Position numbers and translations under genes: made by a program
Notes under the pieces: generated by a model
Databases searched by the model: none
What the model saw: the letters and a program-made list of their open reading frames with translations, nothing else
What the model was told of the DNA's origin: nothing
Shown: positions 45,052-52,941 of the stretch, piece by piece
Layout: every line of letters begins with the position of its first letter
Numbering within the stretch: the first letter of the stretch is position 1
Source of the DNA: Acidobacteriota bacterium
GTDB taxonomy: Bacteria > Acidobacteriota > Terriglobia > Terriglobales > Acidobacteriaceae
NCBI GenBank assembly: GCA_013289685.1
Contig: JABCZL010000001.1
Coordinates: 774,509-838,508 of the forward strand
Direction: 5' to 3'
Length of the DNA: 64,000 bases

Positions 45052-45366
45052 ATGTTTGCACGCAATATCTCTTTCCATCTGAAATCCAATATGCTCTCCG
45101 ATTACACGCGAGCATTTGATAAGGACGTCCTCCCCCTGCTGCGTAAACAGAATGGCTTCAAGGACGAAATCATTTTCGCCGGCCCGGGCGGAGTCGATGT
45201 GACCGCAATCAGCCTGTGGGAAAACAAGAGCGATGCCGAAACTTACAACACCAATACGTACCCGGCAGTGTTGAAGACGCTGGCAAGATTCATCGAGGGA
45301 ACGCCCAAGGTTCATACCTTTGACGTTGTCAGCTCGACCTTCGAGAAGCACGCTGTACTGGCGTAG
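45052..45366 (+). CDS. Dimeric alpha/beta-barrel (ABM-like) domain protein
   Basis: A 104-aa protein whose ATG at 45052 follows GGAGG. The ferredoxin-like ABM pattern is seen: MFARNISFHLKSNMLSDYTR, VLPLLRKQNGFKDEIIFAGP and TAISLWENKSDAETYNTNTY. Such domains occur in heme-degrading or quinone-modifying monooxygenases and in many uncharacterised proteins; no catalytic residues can be assigned. It is a stand-alone gene. Confidence 0.75.
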   Translation: MFARNISFHLKSNMLSDYTRAFDKDVLPLLRKQNGFKDEIIFAGPGGVDVTAISLWENKSDAETYNTNTYPAVLKTLARFIEGTPKVHTFDVVSSTFEKHAVLA

Positions 45367-45472
45367 ACGACACTCTGTCCCACTTGGCGCGAGGAGGCGG
45401 CTTACTGCCGCCTTCTCGAATCGCCAAACGGCATGCACGTGATCACGGCCAAGGAAAGGGGGGAGTTGAGAC

Positions 45473-45793
45473 ATGGTGAAACGCAAATTTAGGATCGTCA
45501 AACGAGAGAATAATATTCCTGTGCTTGGCGTGTGTGAATATTGCAATGCCGAGTTCACGGCGGATCCCGAGACGATGGGCCGACCTCAGGATGCACCTAC
45601 CTTCATTCAAAAACAGTTCATCGCGCACGACTGCAATCGGCTGAGCACTGGCCAAAACGCGGTGCGCATCATGGGCGAAGGTGCCGAAATCGCACGCTGG
45701 CTGAAAACCACCACTTGCGGTTGGGTGCGGCCAGAAACTTCAAGAACCGCTCCTTCGGCGACTTTAGCGATTCTAGTATCCCCTATGAAATGA
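45473..45793 (+). CDS. Small zinc-ribbon-like protein, 106 aa
   Basis: The ATG follows GGGGGGAG. The first 75 residues contain CEYC (residues 21-24) and FIAHDC, a CxxC...HxC arrangement suited to one zinc. The last 30 residues (from about GEGAEIARWLKTTT onward) lack that compact character and may be a read-through extension produced by loss of an earlier stop. The function is unknown. The C-terminus of the island protein at 60483-60902 carries a comparable CTAC...HQC module. Confidence 0.6.
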   Translation: MVKRKFRIVKRENNIPVLGVCEYCNAEFTADPETMGRPQDAPTFIQKQFIAHDCNRLSTGQNAVRIMGEGAEIARWLKTTTCGWVRPETSRTAPSATLAILVSPMK

Positions 45794-45962
45794 ACGATCT
45801 GGGATGATGCCTGTTTCGTGTCTATGGCACCCCACTTGCACGCCAGCTGGGTACAGAAATATATCCGCCATTTCCCTCAACGCAATTTTCTTAGGCAGCG
45901 AACTCTGATGCCCACTTCGAAAACGAACGTCGACTTCCGAAACTGAAATCAGGAGTACTCAA

Positions 45963-46406
45963 ATGAAGAAATCAAATCTTGCGGTGTCTATTCTGCTGGT
46001 AGTGATCCTAGCGCTCGCGGGTTGCGGTTCGAATTCGAATTTGGTGGGCAACATCAACGGGAATTGGGCGGCAACGCTAACCAGCACCGGACCAGACACG
46101 TTTGCCTTCAATGCGCTGCTGGCGGTCCACGGCGACGGTTCGCTGGGATCGAGCAATTTTAGGTTCACGGTGAACAACACCCAGTGCTTCCCGACAACGA
46201 CGACGGAAACAGGTTCGTTCACCCTACAGGGGAACTTCAACGGCCAGGTATCGGGAAGTTTTCAATACACCATCACAGGAGCGGAGGGCAATATTCTGAC
46301 CCTGAACGGAACGGTGCAAAACGGACAAATAACCGGAACCTGGACTTTATCGGGAACAATAGGCTGCAGCGGAAACGGAAACTTCACAATGATACCGGCG
46401 GTTTAG
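45963..46406 (+). CDS. Putative lipoprotein, 147 aa
   Basis: AGGAG precedes the ATG. The signal MKKSNLAVSILLVVILALAGC has a canonical lipobox (LAGC). The mature protein is Gly/Asn/Thr-rich and beta-strand-like, with repeated ITG/LTG motifs (GNFNGQVSGSFQYTITGAEG, then LNGTVQNGQITGTWTLSG). This resembles small lipocalin-like or beta-barrel outer-surface lipoproteins of acidobacteria. No specific function is recognised. Confidence 0.75.
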   Translation: MKKSNLAVSILLVVILALAGCGSNSNLVGNINGNWAATLTSTGPDTFAFNALLAVHGDGSLGSSNFRFTVNNTQCFPTTTTETGSFTLQGNFNGQVSGSFQYTITGAEGNILTLNGTVQNGQITGTWTLSGTIGCSGNGNFTMIPAV

Positions 46407-46673
46407 AAAACAAAGCCAGCATCCCTCAAAGGTTCGCGCTGAGGGGTTGGAGCCCGCCATCGGAAATAGCAGAGAGCGCCGTCTCTAGTGCCAGCTTAGG
46501 AAGCCTATGAATCACCCTGTGGAACCCCAACCGCATCTCGTTTCCCGAAGCCTCCCAACCTTCAGAATTTCCTCAGCTACCTGAGCCGTATTGATCAGAC
46601 TCCAAAGCGCCAAGAGCACACAGTAGGGTGAGTGGGGTTCGTGGATCTGAATCTCGCGCCAAAGGAGAACGAC

Positions 46674-46979
46674 GTGCACCGTGGATACCGATTTCTCAGC
46701 TCACTTGTTCTGACTGCTGTGTTTGCTGCACCGCTTGCGATGGCGGCTGCTCGCCCACAAGATGATAAGGACCGGAAGGAAGAAAACCGGCAAGGCGAGA
46801 ACAACAAGCGCTACTACGACAAGCACCACAAGGACTATCACACTTGGGATGGCAATGAAGACCGCGCGTACCAGCGATACCAGGCCGAACGCCACGAGAA
46901 GCATGCCTTTGTTGAGTTGAACAGCCGACAGCAGACCGTCTACTGGGACTGGCGCCACAGTAATCCGGATCGCCAATAA
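46674..46979 (+). CDS. Small secreted charged protein, 101 aa
   Basis: GTG 46674 is chosen because AAAGGAG lies 7 bases upstream and the product then begins with a clean signal peptide (VHRGYRFLSSLVLTAVFAAP, LAMAAA). The mature part is highly charged and aromatic (NNKRYYDKHHKDYHTWDGNE), with His, Tyr, Asp and Lys predominating, and ends in a WDWRH segment. It has no recognised family and resembles the YXWD-type small periplasmic proteins seen in acidobacteria. Confidence 0.65.
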   Translation: MHRGYRFLSSLVLTAVFAAPLAMAAARPQDDKDRKEENRQGENNKRYYDKHHKDYHTWDGNEDRAYQRYQAERHEKHAFVELNSRQQTVYWDWRHSNPDRQ

Positions 46980-47058
46980 AGAATCACTGTGACTATTCTG
47001 TAAGTGTTGATACGCGGACGCCTGGAGTACAGGCGTCCGCCAGCCGAGGAGTGAGAGT

Positions 47059-47169
47059 ATGACTTACACGATGACTAAACCCTGCCCGATCTGCAAACAG
47101 CAACTAACCAAGCAAAAGCCTACAGAAAGCGTGGCGTGCGCCTGCGGTCACCACATTTGGCAGGGCTAG
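47059..47169 (+). CDS. Mini zinc-ribbon peptide, 36 aa
   Basis: A 36-residue frame with GAGGAG ending 8 bases before the ATG. The peptide MTYTMTKPCPICKQQLTKQK continues to VACACGHHIWQG; it has CPIC and CAC-x-HH, enough for a single zinc-binding knuckle. It is too short for routine annotation, but the Shine-Dalgarno sequence and Cys spacing support a real gene. Function unknown. Confidence 0.55.
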   Translation: MTYTMTKPCPICKQQLTKQKPTESVACACGHHIWQG

Positions 47170-47407
47170 TTTGTCCTTCAGCAGTAACCGCTGCCCCGGC
47201 CCAACTCAGCCAAAAACGTCTGTCTATTCAACATTGACACTCGCGAGAGAGTGCCTGCGGACCGGCGAGCGTCCCGGCAGGATAATTGGTAGGTGCGTGG
47301 TTAACTCGCCTTACCATTCCTTGAGGCAAGGGCGCAAAGAAGGCAGACCAGTGGCTCCATGAGAGGCGTGACCGCCCTATCGGGATACGAGGCTAATCGT
47401 CGATGAG

Positions 47408-47677
47408 CTAGAAGGGGCTGACCTCGGGAAAATGAATCTTCAGCTTATAGCAAATGAACAGAACCAGGATGGCGCCTAGCGTGGAAAAAATGAGGCCGGC
47501 GGGATGATATCGTTCGTTTGCCGGGCGCGAAAACATATGGGTAACGCCGCCACCAATGATCGATCCGATGATGCCCAACACGATCGTCCAGAAGATCGTT
47601 GTGTGCACGTGCATCACCGATTTCGCTATAACCCCCGAGATTAGCCCAATGAGAACATACCAGATTATGTGAAACAT
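47408..47677 (-). CDS. GlsB/YeaQ/YmgE family stress-response membrane protein
   Basis: An 89-aa protein from ATG 47677 (GGAGGAAAG upstream). Three hydrophobic helices are visible: FHIIWYVLIGLISGVIAK, TIFWTIVLGIIGSIIGGGVT and GLIFSTLGAILVLFICY. The glycine pattern GLISGVIAK and GIIGSIIGG is typical of the transglycosylase-associated (Tag) family. The role is unknown beyond stress-linked expression in other bacteria. Confidence 0.88.
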   Translation of the reverse strand: MFHIIWYVLIGLISGVIAKSVMHVHTTIFWTIVLGIIGSIIGGGVTHMFSRPANERYHPAGLIFSTLGAILVLFICYKLKIHFPEVSPF

Positions 47678-47800
47678 ACTCTTTCCTCCAGCGTTTGCCT
47701 TCAAGAAAACCGATCCCAATCAATTTCCCAACGATCACCTTGGCATGGGTAGTTGTTGCCCGGCGATCGCTTTTTTGAGAATCGTTACTCTGCACTCAGA

Positions 47801-48706
47801 CTACGCAGCTTTATGCCCTCCGGTCGTGTCGCTCTTGCCGGGGTCAGATTTCGCTTCCTTCGTAAAAGAGAGATTCTGGCCTTTCGTCTCCTCCAGGAGT
47901 TTTTGTCTTCTCGACCGGTTGTAAACAGGGACCCCGGCGCCGATGATGAGCACCACCACGATGATCGAAACTAACATCCATGTAGATCGGCTCGTGGAGG
48001 CCGATGCAGTAGGTGCACTCGGAGTGGCTGGAGGTGGTCCGACAGGCGCGGTGATTCTATTCGCGTCCGCGACCGGTGTGCTGACAGGCTCAGCCGGCGC
48101 GGGCGCGGCAGCGGGCGTTGCTGCCGGTTTGTGCGGTCGTGCTGCTGTCCGCGTTTGGCGAACGGCTGGGGCCGCAGGGGGTGCGCTGGCGGTCTCCAAA
48201 GGCGCACTGGCGGTCGCAGCAGGTACAGCCGCAGCAGATGCAGTCGCGGCAGGTGCAGCGGGAGTGGGACGTTCGATGACAGTTTCCGGAGGAGAGCTGA
48301 CCGTTGCCTCGGGTGCCTCAGCGGCAGGCGCGACGGCAGGTGCAGCAGGAGGCGTGCTGACCGTCTCCGAGGGTGTACTAACGGTCGCAGCGGGTGCAGC
48401 CGCGGCCGCAGAGCAGTGCTCCGAGATCATGTTCAGTTCTGTGACGGCGATGGAGTTCTCAGCACTGCCTTTGCGGCCCGTGAGGTTGACGTCCTGGTCC
48501 ACATACGCCTTGAGATCATTACTGCTGGTAGTAATCTTGAAAATCTTGCTGGTGGAGTTTTCTGCGACGGTGTAGTTGCCATCCGAGCCAGACAGACAAC
48601 CTTTGATGTTGATCTGGTCTGGATTTCCGCTCGCCGCCGGAGTCTGCCCAAACCCCATCGCGACCAGCAGGGCCGGTACAACGATCGACAGGAATATTCT
48701 CTTCAT
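47801..48706 (-). CDS. Exported Ala/Pro-rich protein with C-terminal membrane anchor
   Basis: A 301-aa protein from ATG 48706 (GGAGG upstream). It has a signal peptide (MKRIFLSIVVPALLVAMGFG) and then a small OB-like domain of about 75 residues (INIKGCLSGSDGNYTVAENS, DQDVNLTGRKG) as in acidobacterial DUF5818-type proteins. A long Ala/Pro/Thr-rich low-complexity stalk (about 95-235) repeats TVSTPSETVSTPP-like units. One membrane helix (MLVSIIVVVLIIGAGVPVY) and a basic cytoplasmic tail follow. The stalk's repeats suggest a cell-envelope spacer. Function unknown. Confidence 0.7.
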   Translation of the reverse strand: MKRIFLSIVVPALLVAMGFGQTPAASGNPDQINIKGCLSGSDGNYTVAENSTSKIFKITTSSNDLKAYVDQDVNLTGRKGSAENSIAVTELNMISEHCSAAAAAPAATVSTPSETVSTPPAAPAVAPAAEAPEATVSSPPETVIERPTPAAPAATASAAAVPAATASAPLETASAPPAAPAVRQTRTAARPHKPAATPAAAPAPAEPVSTPVADANRITAPVGPPPATPSAPTASASTSRSTWMLVSIIVVVLIIGAGVPVYNRSRRQKLLEETKGQNLSFTKEAKSDPGKSDTTGGHKAA

Positions 48707-48977
48707 GGAATCCTCCGAGAAGTCTCGCCTCGCGGCGGTCTGAATTCCGCTTGGGTTGGATTGCGCTTCCGATTTCTCTGTCGAATTTTGCGCGTTCAGA
48801 GCCCCGGCTGGAGAAAATTGGAACATCCAAGTGAATCAACAACACGACGTTACGCGGTGAGAAGTCGGCCTGTCTGTTCCAAACCGCTCACATTTACCTA
48901 GGCTGGGTGTTCATTTCGGGCCGCTCGATTCTCCTGAGCCGATATGCAACACTGCTGCCTCTGGCCTCATGAAACGG
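48707..48977. other. 271-base gap, no feature seen
   Basis: This region lies between two minus-strand genes. I see no supported reading frame, RNA gene or terminator. Confidence 0.5.
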
Positions 48978-49685
48978 CTAAAGCGGCGACAGCTCGTCTT
49001 CTTTTCCATCATCCTTCCTGCCGTGAACGAATCTTTTCTCTAGAAATTGCTGTGCCAACTCCTTGCCGCCGGTGCCGAATGCAATGGCCAATCCAAGCAT
49101 CATGGCGCCAAAAGCGACTCCGAAAGCAACCAGCATGGTCTGTTCTGCCACTCCCACTTCCTCAAAGGCCATGGACAATACGAAGATAATGATGATGGTG
49201 CGAACCGAGACACTCAGCAGGCGAGGGGAGGGAAAGTTGGCGTTCACCGCGGCTAGCAGCGCCGCTCGAGCCAAAAAAGTAGCGAGGAGCAGGCCGAAAA
49301 ACATGATTAATAGCGCTACAAATAGGCGAGGCAGGAAAAGGAAAAACTTGGCGATTTGCTCTTGCAAGCCAACAATCCCCAGCACTCGTACCCCCAGCAA
49401 GATGAAGCCCAGCCAAGCCAGCCAAAACACAAACCGGCATAGTAGATCCGTGGCCGAAGGTAACGCGGCCTTGGTCAGCAGTTGGGAAGCGCCCGCGTTT
49501 TCTGAGAGCCTGTCGAACTTGATCAGTCTTAGGATGCTGCGCAAGATCACCTTTGCGAGGTATGCCACCACCCATCCAACCAATGCCATGATCACCACCA
49601 CGATGATCCGCGGAAGGATGTGGGCGAAACCCCGGGCAAGGTCCCCCATCGCCTGCGTCAATTCACTGACAATCATTTCCCACAT
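48978..49685 (-). CDS. MscS-related membrane protein (conserved TM-helix repeat type)
   Basis: A 235-aa integral membrane protein with five hydrophobic segments. An N-terminal PRIIVVVIMALVGWVVAYLA helix is followed by paired helices (RFVFWLAWLGFILLGVRVLG, FFLFLPRLFVALLIMFFGLL), and the last segment is FGVAFGAMMLGLAIAFGTGG, like the pore-lining helix of MscS-family proteins. The beta domain of full channels is missing, so it is a short TM-helix-only relative. It is the last gene of the osmolyte operon, 7 bases after the glycosyltransferase gene, which fits a role in osmotic response. Confidence 0.78.
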   Translation of the reverse strand: MWEMIVSELTQAMGDLARGFAHILPRIIVVVIMALVGWVVAYLAKVILRSILRLIKFDRLSENAGASQLLTKAALPSATDLLCRFVFWLAWLGFILLGVRVLGIVGLQEQIAKFFLFLPRLFVALLIMFFGLLLATFLARAALLAAVNANFPSPRLLSVSVRTIIIIFVLSMAFEEVGVAEQTMLVAFGVAFGAMMLGLAIAFGTGGKELAQQFLEKRFVHGRKDDGKEDELSPL

Positions 49686-49692
49686 AGTTGCC

Positions 49693-50961
49693 TCACTCTC
49701 TACCGTTCCAGATCTTCAGCAGATACGGCTTCAGTCGTTCGAACTCAAGACACAAGGCTTCGATATCGTCTTCAACATTGGCGGCGGAACCGTTGCGGTT
49801 CTCGACCAGGAAGGTGAACGCTCTCCCGCGAAAAAGCGGCGCCAGCGCCTGGATGATGTGATCCCGGCTGATGACCGATTTGCGATATGCCGCGGCAAAC
49901 TCGTAAACCGTCTTCACCCACAATTCCGCGGAATAACTAAAGCTGTCTTCTTCCAGAGCTGCGATGCGCTGGAGTTCTCCCAGCGTCGAGGGTGAAAGAA
50001 TTGATTGAAATACCGATTCCAACTCCGCGACTCCGACCGAGAACATCTCCCGCAACCGTTTCCGGTTTATCCGCAGGGGCTCGAGGCTAAACTCCTGCTC
50101 TGCGCCGGTCGTGGGGATTGGCTGGGAGCCAGTCTTGGCGTTCCACACCGAAAAGTTCGGCTCCAAGGAGGAGAACAAAGCCCCGACTGTTTGTCGCATG
50201 GCTGGGACCAAATCGGCGGAATGTCTCCCAACATGTTCCTTGGCTCCCAGGAAGGATTGGCAGATACGATAGCCTCCGGCAATCGCAGCCAGAGTGAATT
50301 GAATTTCCGAACCAACCTGAGCCGTTTCTTCGTGCCACGCGTTCTGCGCAAGAAACTGGCTCCCGAGGCGGCCAGAGAATGCGAACTCCAAAGCGCTGGG
50401 CTCGCGAATTTCCAGTCCATAAAGTGCCCGGGTCATGGGATAGAGCAGATTCGTCAAGAGGATCCCATCAAACCTGTGCCTTCGATACGTGGGCAACACA
50501 AGATCGAATGTTTCTGCATAAATGGGCCGCAGCAGGGCTGCGAGCCAATCCGGGGTAATTTGAGTGGATTCGGGTGAAATCACTGCACACGCCTTGGCGC
50601 GCAACAATTCGGCAGCGGCCAGAATGGTCCGCAGCGCCGCCCCGCTGGCCGGGCTGCTGGCATACTCCGTGCTGATCGAGCGCAACGTACGGAGGGCGTA
50701 CAGCTTGGACCTGCTCTGCGCGTCGCCGATCGCCGCACTCATCACCAATTGGCGCGTGCCATCCCGCGACCCTCCGTCTGCGTTGATGATGGCTGCTCTC
50801 TCCCGGGGAAAGAACGTCAGAATCCCCGCCTGAATCGTTTCGACGATCGAGCTGATGGTCTTTGCGTTGTTGTGGGTAGGCACTCCTACCAGGATGTCTA
50901 CTTCGCCGACACTGATGAGTTGGCCGAGAAAATCATCCGTGAGAAAACTCGTCTCCGCCAA
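49693..50961 (-). CDS. GT81/GT2-like glycosyltransferase, possible glucosylglycerate synthase
   Basis: A 422-aa enzyme starting at TTG 50961, with GGAGG 5 bases upstream. The GT-A fold shows DILVGVPTHNNAKTISSIVE and the nucleotide/metal segment INADGGSRDGT. It then reads LPTYRRHRFDGILLTNLLYP and a helical C-terminal domain, the arrangement of glucosylglycerate/mannosylglycerate-type synthases. The donor and acceptor are inferred from its place after trehalose genes; a hydrolase for the phosphorylated intermediate is not present. It begins 47 bases after the treS-like gene. Confidence 0.7.
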   Translation of the reverse strand: MAETSFLTDDFLGQLISVGEVDILVGVPTHNNAKTISSIVETIQAGILTFFPRERAAIINADGGSRDGTRQLVMSAAIGDAQSRSKLYALRTLRSISTEYASSPASGAALRTILAAAELLRAKACAVISPESTQITPDWLAALLRPIYAETFDLVLPTYRRHRFDGILLTNLLYPMTRALYGLEIREPSALEFAFSGRLGSQFLAQNAWHEETAQVGSEIQFTLAAIAGGYRICQSFLGAKEHVGRHSADLVPAMRQTVGALFSSLEPNFSVWNAKTGSQPIPTTGAEQEFSLEPLRINRKRLREMFSVGVAELESVFQSILSPSTLGELQRIAALEEDSFSYSAELWVKTVYEFAAAYRKSVISRDHIIQALAPLFRGRAFTFLVENRNGSAANVEDDIEALCLEFERLKPYLLKIWNGRE

Positions 50962-51008
50962 TCTAGCCTCCGTCAGCTCGCAGCTTCGTTTCCCTGCCGC
51001 CTATCGCT

Positions 51009-52703
51009 TCAGATTCTTCGCAGCCGAAACCAGTAAAACTGATAAGGACCCAGGGTTAGCAGGTATGGCAGTTCGCCCACTCGCGGAAAAATGTTCTTGC
51101 CGAACATTTCGATCAGAATATTTCCTTTGTAACGCCGCAAATCCAGTTCGACAGCCTGCGCAGCATTCGAAAGATTGTTGACCACCAGGATTTTCTCATC
51201 GCCCAACTGTCGCACGTAGGCCAATATTCTTTGATTTCCCGGATAGAGAAACTCAATCGATCCGCTGCCGAAAGCATGAGTCGTCTTGCGAACGGCTATC
51301 AGGCGTCCCATCCAGTTGAGAAGAGAGTGTTGAGTGCGTTTTTGGGACAAAACATTGACTGCCGGAAAACCATAAACTGGATCTTGGATCAGCGGCGCGT
51401 ATAGTTTCTCTGGATCGGCGGCGGAAAACCCTCCGTTCCAGCCTCCGCTCCACTGCATTGGAGTTCTCACTCCATTGCGGTCGCCCAAATTAATGTTGTC
51501 ACCCATTCCGATTTCGTCGCCGTAATAAATGCTTGGGGTGCCCGGCAACGACATCAGCATTCCATTCATCAACTCGATTCGCCTTCGGTCGTTGTCCAGC
51601 AACGTTGCTAGACGTCGCCGAATTCCCAGATTCAGCCGCATCGCCTTGTCTTGGGCGTAGCTGTCGTTCATGTAATCCCGTTCGATGTCGGTAAGCATTT
51701 CCAGGGTTAGCTCGTCGTGATTGCGCAGGAAAAGGCACCATTGACATGAAGGTGGAATCTCAGGGGTTTGCTGCAGGATCTCAGTGATAGGCTTGCGATC
51801 TTCCAGTTTCACTCCCATGAACATCCTTGGCATCAGCGGGAAATGAAATGCCATGTGGAATTCATCCCCATCGGCGAAGTATGGCCGAAGATCCGCAGGC
51901 CATTGATTGGCTTCCGCCAGAAGCATCTTGCCAGGAAATTGTTCATCGAGTTTGCGCCGCAACTCCTTTAGGATTGCGTGGGTCTCGGGCAAGTTCTCAC
52001 AATTCGTGCCCTCGCGCTCCACCAGGTACGGGACCGCATCCAGCCGGAAGCCGTCAACCCCCATTTCCAGCCAGAACTTCATGACATTCCAGATCTCTTC
52101 CCGGACGGCCGGATTATCATAATTAAGGTCGGGCTGATGGCTGAAGAAACGATGCCAATAATACGACTTCGAAACTGGATCCCACGCCCAATTGGACATC
52201 TCGGTGTCGAGAAAAATGATCCGAGCTTCGTGATACCGGGCGTCGGTACTGCTCCACACATACCAGTCCCGGCGCGGGTTTTCCTGCGAACTCCGGGACT
52301 CCTGAAACCAAGGGTGCTGATCTGATGTGTGATTCAGCACCATTTCGATGATCACTCTTATTCGACGTTCGTGAGCCGAGACCAGAAACTTCTTGAAATC
52401 TTCCAAAGTTCCGTAGCTGGAATGGACGGAGTAGTAATCCGCAATATCGTAACCGTCGTCGCGCAGAGGTGACGGGAAGAACGGCATTAACCAGATGGTA
52501 TTGATCCCTAAATCCACCAGGTAGTCCAGTTTTTCATCCAGACCGGGGAAGTCGCCAATGCCATCGCCGTTACTGTCGTAGAAAGTACGAACGTGCGCCT
52601 GGTAGATGATCGCGTGTTTGTACCAAGGCTCGTCCTTTTCTAGTGGCAAATCGCTCCCTCCTCGCCGAATGATCTGCGCGTCCGCACGATCGGCATTTAT
52701 CAT
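51009..52703 (-). CDS. treS: Trehalose synthase (maltose alpha-D-glucosyltransferase)
   Basis: A 564-aa GH13 enzyme that interconverts maltose and trehalose. ATG 52703 is chosen because WYKHAIIYQAHVRTFYDSNG, the normal TreS N-terminus, follows after 24 residues; the upstream in-frame sequence to 52958 is not family-like. Catalytic sites are GFRLDAVPYLVERE (nucleophile Asp), LLAEANQWP (acid/base Glu) and FLRNHDELT (stabilising Asp). There is no fused maltokinase domain. It lies between otsA and the GT81-like gene in one operon for compatible solutes. Confidence 0.92.
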   Translation of the reverse strand: MINADRADAQIIRRGGSDLPLEKDEPWYKHAIIYQAHVRTFYDSNGDGIGDFPGLDEKLDYLVDLGINTIWLMPFFPSPLRDDGYDIADYYSVHSSYGTLEDFKKFLVSAHERRIRVIIEMVLNHTSDQHPWFQESRSSQENPRRDWYVWSSTDARYHEARIIFLDTEMSNWAWDPVSKSYYWHRFFSHQPDLNYDNPAVREEIWNVMKFWLEMGVDGFRLDAVPYLVEREGTNCENLPETHAILKELRRKLDEQFPGKMLLAEANQWPADLRPYFADGDEFHMAFHFPLMPRMFMGVKLEDRKPITEILQQTPEIPPSCQWCLFLRNHDELTLEMLTDIERDYMNDSYAQDKAMRLNLGIRRRLATLLDNDRRRIELMNGMLMSLPGTPSIYYGDEIGMGDNINLGDRNGVRTPMQWSGGWNGGFSAADPEKLYAPLIQDPVYGFPAVNVLSQKRTQHSLLNWMGRLIAVRKTTHAFGSGSIEFLYPGNQRILAYVRQLGDEKILVVNNLSNAAQAVELDLRRYKGNILIEMFGKNIFPRVGELPYLLTLGPYQFYWFRLRRI

Positions 52704-52941
52704 CGTACCAGCGGGAGAACCGATGCGGATTTCGGCCGACGGCCTCAGACTATGATGGGACCCTGGCTTGCGATGGGCAGGTCGACTCCCGCACCATGGC
52801 TGGACTGGAACAATCGGGAAGGAAGCTGATCCTGGGACTCTTGTGCCCGGCCGCTCCCGCGAACTCGTCGCCATCTGCGCAGGCAAGGGGTGCCGCGCCG
52901 GCGTAATGGAAGTCATCAATCGCTTGATCCGTGCAGATCGC

